Origin: Gammaproteobacteria bacterium | GTDB taxonomy: Bacteria; Pseudomonadota; Gammaproteobacteria; Steroidobacterales; Foliamicaceae | Reading direction: 5' to 3' | Assembly: GCA_026707445.1 (NCBI GenBank) | Contig: JAPOWV010000039.1 | Span: 1-43,465, forward strand | DNA length: 43,465 nucleotides | Part shown: positions 21,924 through 30,319 of the stretch, piece by piece | Layout: every line of letters begins with the position of its first letter | Position numbering within the stretch: position 1 is the stretch's first letter | Position numbers and translations under genes: made by a program | Notes under the pieces: generated by a model | The model's database searches: none | The model's input: only the letters and a program-made list of their open reading frames with translations | Told to the model about the DNA's origin: nothing

Positions 21924-23552
21924 ATGAGTGAGCGGATGACGGGGGGCGAAGCGCTGGCGCGGTCCGTGCTGGCGCACGGCGTCGACACGGTCTTCGGGCT
22001 ACCGGGCGGTCAGACATACGGACTTTTCGACGCGCTGGCGCAATACGAGCGTCCCACTCAGGTCATCAACTCCCGCCACGAACAGGGCGCGGCCTACATG
22101 GCGCTTGGCTACGCCGCCTCCACCGGGCGCCCCGGCGTGTTCAGCGTGGTGCCGGGACCTGGCGTCCTCAACGCCGGGTCCGCGCTGGTCACGGCCTATG
22201 CCACCAACTCGCGGGTGCTGTGCCTGGCGGGGCAGGTCCCCTCGCAGCACATCGACCAGGGTTGGGGCATGCTGCACGAGATCCACGATCAACTCGGGAT
22301 CCTGAGACGCCTGACGAAGTGGGCCGAGCGTATTCCGCGCGGCGCGGATGCGCCGGAACTGGTGGCCGAAGCGTTTCGGCAACTGCATACGGGACGGGCG
22401 CTTCCGGTGGCATTGGAAATGTCGCCGGACGTGATGGAGCGCGACTGCGAAGCCACGCCGCTCGAGCCGGCCTCCTCGTACGAGGTGAACAAGCCGGACC
22501 CGGACGCGGTAAAGGAGGCGGCCCGCATTCTGGGTTCCGCCCGAAATCCGATCATCATCGCCGGAGGGGGCGCGTTGGACGCAGGAGCGGAACTCAAGCG
22601 CGTGGCGGAAATCCTGCAGGCGCCGGCTGCCGCCAACTTCAATGCCAAGGGCGTCATCGACGAGCGTCACTACCTGGGGATAAACCTTCCGGCGGCCCAC
22701 GCGCTCTGGGGCGATGCCGACGCGGTACTGGCGGTCGGCACCCGGCTCACGGAACCCGAACTGGAATGGGGTCTGGACGACGGCCTGCCGGTGGTGCGGC
22801 TCGAGGCGGACGACAGCGCTTTCGATCGCGGGCGCGCGCCGACCGTGGCGCTTTGCGCCGACGCCGGCGCCGGGCTGACGGATCTGGCGGATGCGCTCGA
22901 GAGCGTTAACCGCAAGCGCGGCTCGCGCAAGAAGGAGTTGCTGAGATTGAAGCGCCGCTTCCAGAAGGAATTCGCCCGCAACAACGCGCCTCAGGTTGCA
23001 GTGCTCGACGTGGTCCGCGAGGAGTTGCCCGAAGACGGCTTTCTTGTGGACGAGGTCACTCAGATGGCCTATACGTCATGGTTCGCTTTCCCTTCGTACC
23101 GTGCGCGCCACTACATCAGCAGCAACTTCCAGGGCAACCTGGGCTACGGCTACCCCACCGCCCTCGGAGTGCAGGCGGCGCACCGCGACCGCAAGGTCGT
23201 CGCGTTCGCCGGCGACGGGGGTTTCCTGTACGCAGGCACGGAAATGGCCACCGCGAAGCGCCACGGCCTCAACGTCGTGGTGATCGTGTTCAGCAACGAC
23301 GCCTACGGCAACGTGCGCCGCGACCAGGAGCAACGCTACTCGGGGCGCGTGCTCGCCTCCGGCCTGACCAATCCGGACTTCAAGGCCATGGCCGAGTCGT
23401 TCGGGCTGGAAGCGTGGCGGGTCCGCACGCCGGAAGAACTGCGCCAGGCGCTCAGGGCTGCGCTCGAGGCCGACGCCCCGGGCCTGATCGAGATGCCGGT
23501 CAGCGAAATGCCCAGTCCCTGGCCCTATATCCTGCTGCCGCGCGTAAGGTAG
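21924..23552 (+). CDS. thiamine diphosphate-dependent enzyme, acetolactate synthase-like
   Basis: A 542-residue three-domain ThDP enzyme. The cofactor-activating Glu is Glu53 (SRHEQGAAYMA), the middle domain has NFNAKGVIDERHYLG, and the ThDP/Mg motif begins GDGGF near 430 with the closing Asn in VFSNDAYGN. It resembles the acetolactate synthase/benzoylformate decarboxylase superfamily but there is no separate regulatory subunit gene, and it is paired with EthD instead, so biosynthesis of branched amino acids is unlikely. Decarboxylation or carboligation of a 2-oxo acid from the catabolic route is the most reasonable inference. The 3' end overlaps the convergent UbiD gene by 28 bp. Confidence 0.85.
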   Translation: MSERMTGGEALARSVLAHGVDTVFGLPGGQTYGLFDALAQYERPTQVINSRHEQGAAYMALGYAASTGRPGVFSVVPGPGVLNAGSALVTAYATNSRVLCLAGQVPSQHIDQGWGMLHEIHDQLGILRRLTKWAERIPRGADAPELVAEAFRQLHTGRALPVALEMSPDVMERDCEATPLEPASSYEVNKPDPDAVKEAARILGSARNPIIIAGGGALDAGAELKRVAEILQAPAAANFNAKGVIDERHYLGINLPAAHALWGDADAVLAVGTRLTEPELEWGLDDGLPVVRLEADDSAFDRGRAPTVALCADAGAGLTDLADALESVNRKRGSRKKELLRLKRRFQKEFARNNAPQVAVLDVVREELPEDGFLVDEVTQMAYTSWFAFPSYRARHYISSNFQGNLGYGYPTALGVQAAHRDRKVVAFAGDGGFLYAGTEMATAKRHGLNVVVIVFSNDAYGNVRRDQEQRYSGRVLASGLTNPDFKAMAESFGLEAWRVRTPEELRQALRAALEADAPGLIEMPVSEMPSPWPYILLPRVR

Positions 23553-24859
23553 TCCTCCAGCCGTACGGCGTCCAGTCCCGGCACTTCCTTCACGACGAAC
23601 TCGTCTTCCCGGCCGAAGGGACGGGTGGCGTCCAGCCCTACCCTGCCCACGAAATCGTCCTGGGTGTCCCGATAGAATCCGGCGCGGTCGCTGATGACCA
23701 GCGTTCGCGCATCCACCCTGCCGCGGGTGATGAACGCGTGCATCACGGCGTTCATGTCACTCAAATCCACGTCCTCCTCCACCACGCAGCACAACTGGTT
23801 GTAGTCGGCGTGGCTGTCGAAGACCACCTGCATGACGTCCCGCGCGTGCTCCTTGTATTGCGGGCGGATCTGCACCGTCGTGTTCATGAACGCCGGCGCG
23901 CAGGAGACGTTGACGATTCCCGGCAGGCGCCTGCTCAGGTCGCGATACACCCGCGCGGCATTGATCGCTTCCAGCGGGGCGAGGTCCTCGCGCGAACCGC
24001 ACAGCAGGCTGTGGAACATCGCATCGCGCCGCCAGGTCACGCGCCCGACTTCCATGACGTGGTTGGGGGCCTCGGGAACGTAGTATCCGAGAACCTCGCC
24101 GAACGGTCCCTCCGGGCGCCTTTCCTCCGGCAGGATCCGGCCCTCGATAACGACTTCGGTGGCGGCGGGGACCGGAAGGCCGCTGTCCGCGCCGGAATAT
24201 ACGTCCACCCGCCGGCCCGCCAGTTCCGCCGCCAGCGCGTATTCGTCGACTCCGGCAGGCAGGTGAGTGCCGGCGGCCAGAAACACGGACGGCGGCACGC
24301 CGATCAGCAGCGCTACGGGCAGCGCCTGCCCGGACTCCTCGGCGCGGCGCTGGTAGTCCGTGAGATCGTGACTGTCGCCCAGGCGCAGGCGCAGTTCCCG
24401 CGGGCCGGCGTACATCGCCCGGTGAAACGACAGGTTCGGCACGCCGGTATCGGGATCGCGGGCCAGCACGATCGCCGCCGTGAAATACGGCCCGGCGTCA
24501 CGCTCGTGGTAGGTGATCAGCGGCAGATCGGATAGCTCTCCTTCGTGAAGGTCACCGGGCGCGGGGGCCTCCCGCGTCGGGGGGCCGACGCGGGACTCCG
24601 CCTCGTCCAGCACGCTCGCGTAGGCGGCGGCGAAAGGCCCCTCCTCGACGGGCACCAGGCTTCGCAGGCGCTCCGCGTCGGCAAACAGGTTGGTCACGAC
24701 CTCAAGCCGGGTCCCCTTGACGTTGCGGAACAGGATCGGGCGATTGCCCGCCTGCTGCGCCCGTTTGGTCACCGCCGCCAGCTCGAAGCGGGGATCGACC
24801 GCCCGTTCGGAAATCAGCAGTTCGCCGGCCTCGGCAAGCCGGTTCGCCCACTCGCGCAT
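23525..24859 (-). CDS. UbiD-family prFMN-dependent decarboxylase (copy 2)
   Basis: A 444-residue UbiD-fold enzyme, clearly different from copy 1. Landmarks: DPDTGVPNLSFHRAM with Asn and Arg of the cofactor site, the His in GDSHDLTDY, the metal-ligating Glu in EVVIEGRI, and the canonical EGPFGE acids in RPEGPFGEVLGYY. A later CCVVEEDVDLSD block matches the family C-terminal domain. It should decarboxylate (or carboxylate) an unsaturated or aromatic acid with prFMN. The ATG at 24859 shares one base with the stop of the MFS gene (TGATG), tying the enzyme to that transporter; the frame continues upstream only as a shadow of that gene. Confidence 0.88.
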   Translation of the reverse strand: MREWANRLAEAGELLISERAVDPRFELAAVTKRAQQAGNRPILFRNVKGTRLEVVTNLFADAERLRSLVPVEEGPFAAAYASVLDEAESRVGPPTREAPAPGDLHEGELSDLPLITYHERDAGPYFTAAIVLARDPDTGVPNLSFHRAMYAGPRELRLRLGDSHDLTDYQRRAEESGQALPVALLIGVPPSVFLAAGTHLPAGVDEYALAAELAGRRVDVYSGADSGLPVPAATEVVIEGRILPEERRPEGPFGEVLGYYVPEAPNHVMEVGRVTWRRDAMFHSLLCGSREDLAPLEAINAARVYRDLSRRLPGIVNVSCAPAFMNTTVQIRPQYKEHARDVMQVVFDSHADYNQLCCVVEEDVDLSDMNAVMHAFITRGRVDARTLVISDRAGFYRDTQDDFVGRVGLDATRPFGREDEFVVKEVPGLDAVRLEDYLTRGSRI

Positions 24860-26091
24860 CAGTGGGTCCCCGCAGTTTCGGGCCAGCGCGGCAAAAAGCC
24901 GGTGATCAGCGCGGCGACGGCGCAGCAGCCGGCGCCGACAAGCAGCATCGCCGCATAGGAACCGTCGGCGTCGTAGGCCGCGCCGTAGGCCCAGGGACCG
25001 AACGCCGTGCCGGCCAGAAAAGCGCTGAACAGCAGACCGTAGATCACGGCAAAGGACTTCAGTCCGAAATAGCGCCCCGCGAGATAGGCGAGCAGGTCGA
25101 TTTCCGCGCCCATGCTCAAGCCCAGCAGCAAGGCCGCCGGAATCGCGAAGCCCGCGGCATTGCCGGTGGCCAGCACGACCATTCCGACCGACGAAAGCAG
25201 AAACACCACCAGCGCCACGCGGGGCGCAAAGATCCGGTCGATGAGATAACCGATCACGACCCGGGAAACCATCACGGCGATGCCCACCAGGCCGGCGATC
25301 CATCCGGCTTCCTCGCCCGGGATGCCCATTCCGCTGAGCATCGGCTTGAAGTGCGCCAGCATCCCATAAAGGCTGAACGAGAGCAGCGCGAACACGCAAA
25401 TCAGCATCCAGAACACGCCCCGGCCGATCGCCTCGCGCCAGGCGTCGCCGGCGGTTTCGACGACGGCTCCTTCCGGGCCCGGCGTCTCGGCGGCCTGCGG
25501 GCGCGGTGGGTCCTTCAGGAACAGGGCCACCAGCGGCGTGGCCACGAAGATGATGATCGCCCCCAGCGCCAGGAAACTGAAACGCCAGCCGTAGGCGTCG
25601 TTGATGTAGCGCACCATGGGCGGCACGTAGGCGTAACCGAGCCCCGCGCCCGCCATGGACGTGCCGATGGCCAGACCGCGGCGGCGATCGAACCAGGACG
25701 AGACCGTGCGCATATAGGGCGGGCTGTTGGCGCCCGCGCCGAGCACGCCGATCAGGACATAGACGGTGAGCAGTATCCACAGCGCGTCCAATTGCCAGCC
25801 GAGCATGCACAGCCCGGCCCCAAGCACCAGCATCGAGGGCGCCAGCACCCGCCGGGAGCCGTAGCGGTCCACCAGCCGGCCCATGAACGGCAGGGTCACG
25901 GCAAGACAGAGGGTGAACAGGGTCAGCGCCAGGCTCATGTCGGCGCGCGCCCAGCCGAATTCCTGCTCGAGCGGCTCGATGAACAGGCTGAAGGCGCCGT
26001 AGGCGAACTGGCCGGGGCTGGTGGACAGGCCGAAGGCCGCCACGGCCACGATCCACCACCTGCGCCCTCTGTTTTCCACGCCTATATTCAT
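24859..26091 (-). CDS. MFS transporter, monocarboxylate/oxalate-formate antiporter-like
   Basis: A 410-residue, 12-helix carrier. The loop 2-3 motif GRLVDRYGSRRVL near residue 70 and FDRRRGLAIGTSMAGAGLGY in the first half are characteristic of the monocarboxylate/OFA MFS group, which move organic acids across the inner membrane. It is the first gene of a two-gene operon with UbiD copy 2, so its substrate is probably the acid that UbiD decarboxylates, or the product leaving the cell. Its ATG is 24 bp from that of the divergent Rieske gene. No ribosome site is evident. Confidence 0.87.
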   Translation of the reverse strand: MNIGVENRGRRWWIVAVAAFGLSTSPGQFAYGAFSLFIEPLEQEFGWARADMSLALTLFTLCLAVTLPFMGRLVDRYGSRRVLAPSMLVLGAGLCMLGWQLDALWILLTVYVLIGVLGAGANSPPYMRTVSSWFDRRRGLAIGTSMAGAGLGYAYVPPMVRYINDAYGWRFSFLALGAIIIFVATPLVALFLKDPPRPQAAETPGPEGAVVETAGDAWREAIGRGVFWMLICVFALLSFSLYGMLAHFKPMLSGMGIPGEEAGWIAGLVGIAVMVSRVVIGYLIDRIFAPRVALVVFLLSSVGMVVLATGNAAGFAIPAALLLGLSMGAEIDLLAYLAGRYFGLKSFAVIYGLLFSAFLAGTAFGPWAYGAAYDADGSYAAMLLVGAGCCAVAALITGFLPRWPETAGTH

Positions 26092-26108
26092 GGCCCGCGC
26101 ATACTATA
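26083..26108. promoter_or_regulatory. overlapping divergent -10 boxes between the MFS and Rieske genes
   Basis: TATATT (26083-26088, plus strand) would start transcription of the Rieske gene near 26095 after reading out of the MFS codons, and TATAGT on the minus strand (26108-26103) would start the MFS message near 26096, five bases from its ATG. The two would compete for the same space. Both lack good -35 boxes; low certainty. Confidence 0.35.
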
Positions 26109-26115
26109 TGACGCC

Positions 26116-27366
26116 ATGTTTGGGGAAATGGTTCGGGATGGGGCCGTCGACGGGCGGGTCTATACGAGCCGCGAGGTTTTCGCCGCGGAAATCGAACGCG
26201 TATTCGCCCGCTGCTGGAGCTACGTCGGGCACCTGAGCGAGATTCCGCAGCCCGGCGACTACCGGCGCGTAACGGTGGCCGGGCGGCCGCTGATCTTCAT
26301 CCGCCACGAGGACGGGACCCCGCGCGTCCTGCTCAACCGTTGCGCGCATCGCGGCGCGGCCGTGGTGGGGCGCGATTGCGGCCGGGCGCGGCGGCTGCGC
26401 TGCCCGTATCACGGCTGGACTTATGCGACCGACGGCGCGCTCAAACAGCTTCCGCTGCCCGGCGGTTACGCGGGCGACGGGGCGCCGCGCCGCGGAGATC
26501 CGGCCTGGTCGCTCAAGTCGTACCCGGTGGAAACGCACCGCGATTTCGCTTTCGTGCGCCTGGAGGAACCCCAAAAGCCGCTGCCGCTGGCGGAGTTCCT
26601 GGGTCCGGCGGGCGAGGCCCTCGATCTGATGGCGGACCGTTCGCCGACCGGCAGGCTCAGCGTGGCCGGCGGCCGGCTGGCCATCCTTCTGCGCTGCAAC
26701 TGGAAGGTGTACCTGGAAAACCTGCACGACGGCCTGCATCCGCCGCACGTGCACGAATCCTCGATATCCGCCGCCCGCGCCGCCGCCGCCGGGGGAGAGC
26801 CCCGGGAAGAAATTCGCTGGGTCGCCGCCAACGGCCAGCCATTGGCCGCCTTCGGCGAACTTGAGGTGCGCTGTCACCCGCATGGCCACAGCGACATGAG
26901 TGGCTTCCGCAAGGAAGCGGACGGGCGGGACGCCGGCTACCGGGAGGCGCTGGAGGAAGCCTGGGGCGGCGGGCGCGCGGACCGGGCGCTGACCCGAAAC
27001 CTGCACAACGCCTGCTTCTATCCCGGCGCCTCGGCCCATCCGCAGTACATGCAGATGCGCCGGCTCACTCCGCTGGCGCCGAACCGCACGCTGGTCGAGA
27101 GCTGGACCCTGAAGGCGGAGGGCGCGCCGGAGTCGCACTTCCTGCGCAACGTCCGCTACGCCAACACGATTCACTCGCCCTCGTCGCTGGTCAAACCGGA
27201 CGATGCGGAAGCCTATCGCCGGGTCCAGCAGGGCCTTGAAGGTTCGCCCGGGCCCGTCAGCCAACATCGCAGCGACGAAAATCCCGGCCCGGACACGAGC
27301 ACTGCCTTGAGCGAGGAGTACGTTCGGTCCCAGTACCTTGCCTGGCAGTCGTACATGGAGGACTAG
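26116..27366 (+). CDS. Rieske non-heme iron oxygenase, alpha subunit
   Basis: A 416-residue ring-hydroxylating oxygenase large subunit. The Rieske 2Fe-2S ligands are Cys76, His78, Cys96 and His99 (CAHRG and CPYHGW), and the mononuclear iron site follows as ENLHDGLHPPHVH with bridging Asp205 and ligands His208 and His213; Asp362 or 363 in KPDDAEAYRR fits the third ligand. It hydroxylates aromatic rings with O2 and two electrons. Start at 26116 is used; an in-frame ATG at 26128 has a slightly better upstream GGGGA. The beta subunit gene follows 4 bp after the stop. Substrate cannot be inferred from sequence. The ferredoxin at 32849 is a possible donor. Confidence 0.92.
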   Translation: MFGEMVRDGAVDGRVYTSREVFAAEIERVFARCWSYVGHLSEIPQPGDYRRVTVAGRPLIFIRHEDGTPRVLLNRCAHRGAAVVGRDCGRARRLRCPYHGWTYATDGALKQLPLPGGYAGDGAPRRGDPAWSLKSYPVETHRDFAFVRLEEPQKPLPLAEFLGPAGEALDLMADRSPTGRLSVAGGRLAILLRCNWKVYLENLHDGLHPPHVHESSISAARAAAAGGEPREEIRWVAANGQPLAAFGELEVRCHPHGHSDMSGFRKEADGRDAGYREALEEAWGGGRADRALTRNLHNACFYPGASAHPQYMQMRRLTPLAPNRTLVESWTLKAEGAPESHFLRNVRYANTIHSPSSLVKPDDAEAYRRVQQGLEGSPGPVSQHRSDENPGPDTSTALSEEYVRSQYLAWQSYMED

Positions 27367-27369
27367 CCG

Positions 27370-27879
27370 GTGATCGTCCTGCCGGAGAACCTCGAAGTTC
27401 CCTCCACGCGGCTGGAGGCGGCGGACCGCGTCCTGTACCGGGAGTGCGAATACCTGAACCTGGGAAGCTACGACCAGTGGCTGGCGCTGTTCAGTGAAGA
27501 CTGCCTCTATTGGGCGCCGCTGGCGCCCGGCCAGGACGACGCGAAATCGCACTCGTCCCTTTTTCACGAGAACCGCGAGCTGATGCGTATGCGCATCGAT
27601 CGCATAACGCACGAGGCCGCGCATTCCCTTGCCGGCGGGATTCGCACGAGCCGGACCGCGGGCCCGGCCGCGCTTCGTGAAATCGAAGAGGAAAGCGGCG
27701 ACTGGATCGTGGAGCGGCGGTTTCAGATGACGGAGCGCCAGGGCGAAAGAACCCGGTTGTTCGCGGGCCTCTGCACCTACCGGCTGACGCCCGGCCGGGA
27801 GAGCTTCCTGATTCGCGAGAAAAGAGTGGACCTGATCGACTGCGACCAGCCGCACGAGCCGCTGGAGGTCTTTTTCTAG
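27370..27879 (+). CDS. ring-hydroxylating oxygenase, beta subunit
   Basis: A 169-residue cone-shaped (SnoaL/NTF2-like) small subunit: YRECEYLNLGSYDQWLALFSEDCLYWAPL, LMRMRIDRITHEAAHSL and the tail REKRVDLIDCDQP are standard for the beta family, which stabilises the alpha3beta3 hexamer. The GTG at 27370 lies three bases after the alpha stop, with no separate promoter. The sulfatase gene follows after 41 bp, close enough to share the transcript. Confidence 0.92.
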   Translation: MIVLPENLEVPSTRLEAADRVLYRECEYLNLGSYDQWLALFSEDCLYWAPLAPGQDDAKSHSSLFHENRELMRMRIDRITHEAAHSLAGGIRTSRTAGPAALREIEEESGDWIVERRFQMTERQGERTRLFAGLCTYRLTPGRESFLIREKRVDLIDCDQPHEPLEVFF

Positions 27880-27920
27880 CCCGCGCCACGCTACCGATTA
27901 CGGCAGGAAGGAACGCAACC

Positions 27921-29450
27921 ATGAGGAAATCGTGTTGGATACTGGCGCCCTTGCTGGTTCCGCTCTCCGCTTGCGTGCAGGACCCCGCGATTGCGCCCAC
28001 TCGGCCGAACATCATTTTCGTTCTCACGGACGACCAGAGATTTGACGCGCTGGGTTTCCTGAATGAGGAAATCCACACGCCGAACATGGACAGGCTCGCA
28101 GCGGAGGGCGTGTATTTCAGAAACGCCTTCGTGACGACGTCGCTTTGCTCGCCAAGCCGCGCTTCCATCCTCACCGGCCTCTATGCCCACGCGCACGGCG
28201 TGGTTGACAATCTGCAACGCAGCCTGAGTCCCGGCACACGCTTCTTTTCCCAGGACCTGCAGGCGGCCGGTTATGAGACCGCGTATATCGGAAAGTGGCA
28301 TATGGGTCTGCACGGCGACGAAAAACAGCCGGGCTTCGACCACTGGGTCAGCTTTGCCGGACAGGGCAACTACTTCCCGGTGGACGGCAGCACGATCAAC
28401 GTCAACGGAAACCGCGTTCCGCAGCAGGGTTACATTACCGACGAACTGACCGACTACGCGATGGAGTGGCTGAACGGGCGCGATCGCGGGAAACCGTTTT
28501 TCCTGTACCTGGCGCACAAGGCAGTGCATGCGGAATTCGCGCCCGCGAAGCGGCACGAGGGACTCTACCCGGACGTCGAAATCAGGCTTCCGGACAGTTC
28601 GGCGGACACGCCGGAGAACTACGCGGGCAAGCCCATGTGGGTCCGCAACCAGCGCAACAGCTGGCACGGCGTGGACTTCGCCTATCACGGCGACCTCGAC
28701 ATTCGCGAGTACAAGCGCAATTACAACCGGGCACTGGCGGCAGTTGACGACAGCCTGGGGAGGCTGCTGGCATGGATCGACGACCAGGGCATCGCACAAG
28801 ACACGATCATGGTGTTCATGGGCGACAACGGCTTCCTGTTCGGCGAACACGGCCTGATCGACAAACGCAATGCTTATGAGGAATCCATTCGCGTGCCGCT
28901 GCTCGCCTACGCGCCCGGGCGCTTCCCCACAGGGACGGTGGTGGACGAAATGGTCGCCAACATCGACATCGCGCCCAGTCTGCTCGCGCTGGCCGGCGTT
29001 GCGCCTTCGAGTCCCGTGCACGGCGCGGATTTCGGGCCTCTGGCCCGTGGAGAGCGTGTGCGGGACTGGCGTTCCGAACTGTATTACGAGTACTTCTGGA
29101 ACTGGGTCTTCCCCCAGACCCCAACGACTTTTTCACTTCGCACCGACGATTTCAAGCTCATTCAGTACCACGGCATCTGGGACACGGACGAGTTGTACGA
29201 CCTGCGAAATGACCCGGGAGAAATGCGCAATCTGATCAGCGATCCCGACCACTTGTTCGTTGTGCGCCGGATGCGGCAGCGGCTGCATGCCCTGAACCTC
29301 GAAACCGGGGGACAACCTCAGGTTCCCTACACGATCAAGGAAGGTCACGGTTTGCGCTTCCGCACGCCAGACGGCGCTGAACAGGCCGAATTCCCCGAAT
29401 CGATCTATCGGCAGCCGAACCCGGCCGATATCGAAGATTACAAGGACTAG
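27921..29450 (+). CDS. S1-family sulfatase, lipoprotein
   Basis: A 509-residue type I sulfatase. The lipobox LVPLSAC anchors Cys18, the metal-binding aspartates are Asp37/38 (VLTDDQRFD), and the activation motif CSPSR has Cys76, to be oxidised to formylglycine, with SRASILTGLYAHAHG following. The downstream GKWHMG and FMGDNGFLFGEHG complete the active site. It hydrolyses sulfate esters on sugars or aryl compounds at the outer face of the inner membrane or in the periplasm. A formylglycine-generating enzyme must be supplied elsewhere. Its stop shares CTAG with the convergent unknown gene. The sulfate-bearing substrate is unknown. Confidence 0.93.
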   Translation: MRKSCWILAPLLVPLSACVQDPAIAPTRPNIIFVLTDDQRFDALGFLNEEIHTPNMDRLAAEGVYFRNAFVTTSLCSPSRASILTGLYAHAHGVVDNLQRSLSPGTRFFSQDLQAAGYETAYIGKWHMGLHGDEKQPGFDHWVSFAGQGNYFPVDGSTINVNGNRVPQQGYITDELTDYAMEWLNGRDRGKPFFLYLAHKAVHAEFAPAKRHEGLYPDVEIRLPDSSADTPENYAGKPMWVRNQRNSWHGVDFAYHGDLDIREYKRNYNRALAAVDDSLGRLLAWIDDQGIAQDTIMVFMGDNGFLFGEHGLIDKRNAYEESIRVPLLAYAPGRFPTGTVVDEMVANIDIAPSLLALAGVAPSSPVHGADFGPLARGERVRDWRSELYYEYFWNWVFPQTPTTFSLRTDDFKLIQYHGIWDTDELYDLRNDPGEMRNLISDPDHLFVVRRMRQRLHALNLETGGQPQVPYTIKEGHGLRFRTPDGAEQAEFPESIYRQPNPADIEDYKD

Positions 29451-30319
29451 TCCATCATCTGCGGAAGCGGCGGCAGCGTGTGAATCTCCAGCGCCGTCGT
29501 TACCGCCCGGGTTGACATCACCGGCACGCCCCGGCCGCGGGCCGTTTCCTCGAGAATCGCGAACTCGACGCTCAGGGCATACCGGCTTGCGGGCGCCAGG
29601 GCAGCCGCGGGAATGACGCGTTCGGTGTCGGAATAAAGCATGAAGCGCTGGCCCTGGAAGGGACGGCCGCTGTGGTCCACCTTGTAGTTCTCCTCATCGC
29701 GCAGTATCACGAAGATCATGTCGTCGACGATTTCGCGCGGGTCCGGGCGACCGGTATCGAAAGGCGTGTACCGGACGACAAGGTCGAACGTGGAATCGAC
29801 GCTGTCGGAAGGGACCTGCTCGCCGTTCTGCTCCAGCCGCACTTGCGGACCCTGTGGGTATCGGCCCTTGCCGAGCCGGACGGGTATTGAAACCGAATCG
29901 GTCGCACCCGGCGGCGAGTAACGGAAGACGTACTCGCCATTGGGCCATTCTTCGTCGAGTTCCGCCTCGCTGTCGTAGGTCCGGTCGCCCCGAATCAGCA
30001 GGATCCGGTCCCTTGAGGGACCCACGACGGCCCGCTGATCCGTGAATCGAACCTCGCGGCCGTCTGGTCGGACCAGCGTGGCTTCAGCGAGCGGCGTTCC
30101 GTCGGCGAGGAAGATCTCCGAGAAGAAAGAGTAGTACTGGCGCCTGGGTTTGCCGGCGCCGGTCTGCTCGAACCCCGCGTGCTTGCCCACCACGGCGAAA
30201 TTGACGTCCCGGGTCTGGGCAGAGGCCGGAGACGACGCGAGAAACGCGAGCGCCAGGCACACCAGGCCGGGCGCAATCACGCAGGGAGCGAAGGCCTTCG
30301 CGGGCCGACTAACGGCCAA
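29447..30319 (-). CDS. exported protein of unknown function linked to the TonB receptor
   Basis: A 290-residue protein with a signal peptide (LVCLALAFLASSPASAQ) and then a beta-rich sequence with several repeats of short strands (FLADGTPLAEATLVRPDGREV; VPVRLGKGRYPQGPQVRLEQ). No motif I know is present; Ig-like or surface-associated beta domains are possible. The start lies within the last 11 bp of the TonB receptor gene, so the two are co-transcribed, and a role with substrate binding or uptake of the same compound is inferred. It ends tail to tail with the sulfatase gene. Confidence 0.72.
   Translation of the reverse strand: MAVSRPAKAFAPCVIAPGLVCLALAFLASSPASAQTRDVNFAVVGKHAGFEQTGAGKPRRQYYSFFSEIFLADGTPLAEATLVRPDGREVRFTDQRAVVGPSRDRILLIRGDRTYDSEAELDEEWPNGEYVFRYSPPGATDSVSIPVRLGKGRYPQGPQVRLEQNGEQVPSDSVDSTFDLVVRYTPFDTGRPDPREIVDDMIFVILRDEENYKVDHSGRPFQGQRFMLYSDTERVIPAAALAPASRYALSVEFAILEETARGRGVPVMSTRAVTTALEIHTLPPLPQMMD

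Noticed and set aside
24862..26115. In-frame extension of the Rieske alpha gene through the MFS gene
   Set aside because: Antisense shadow rich in Arg, Gln and His; the Rieske domain only needs the start near 26116.
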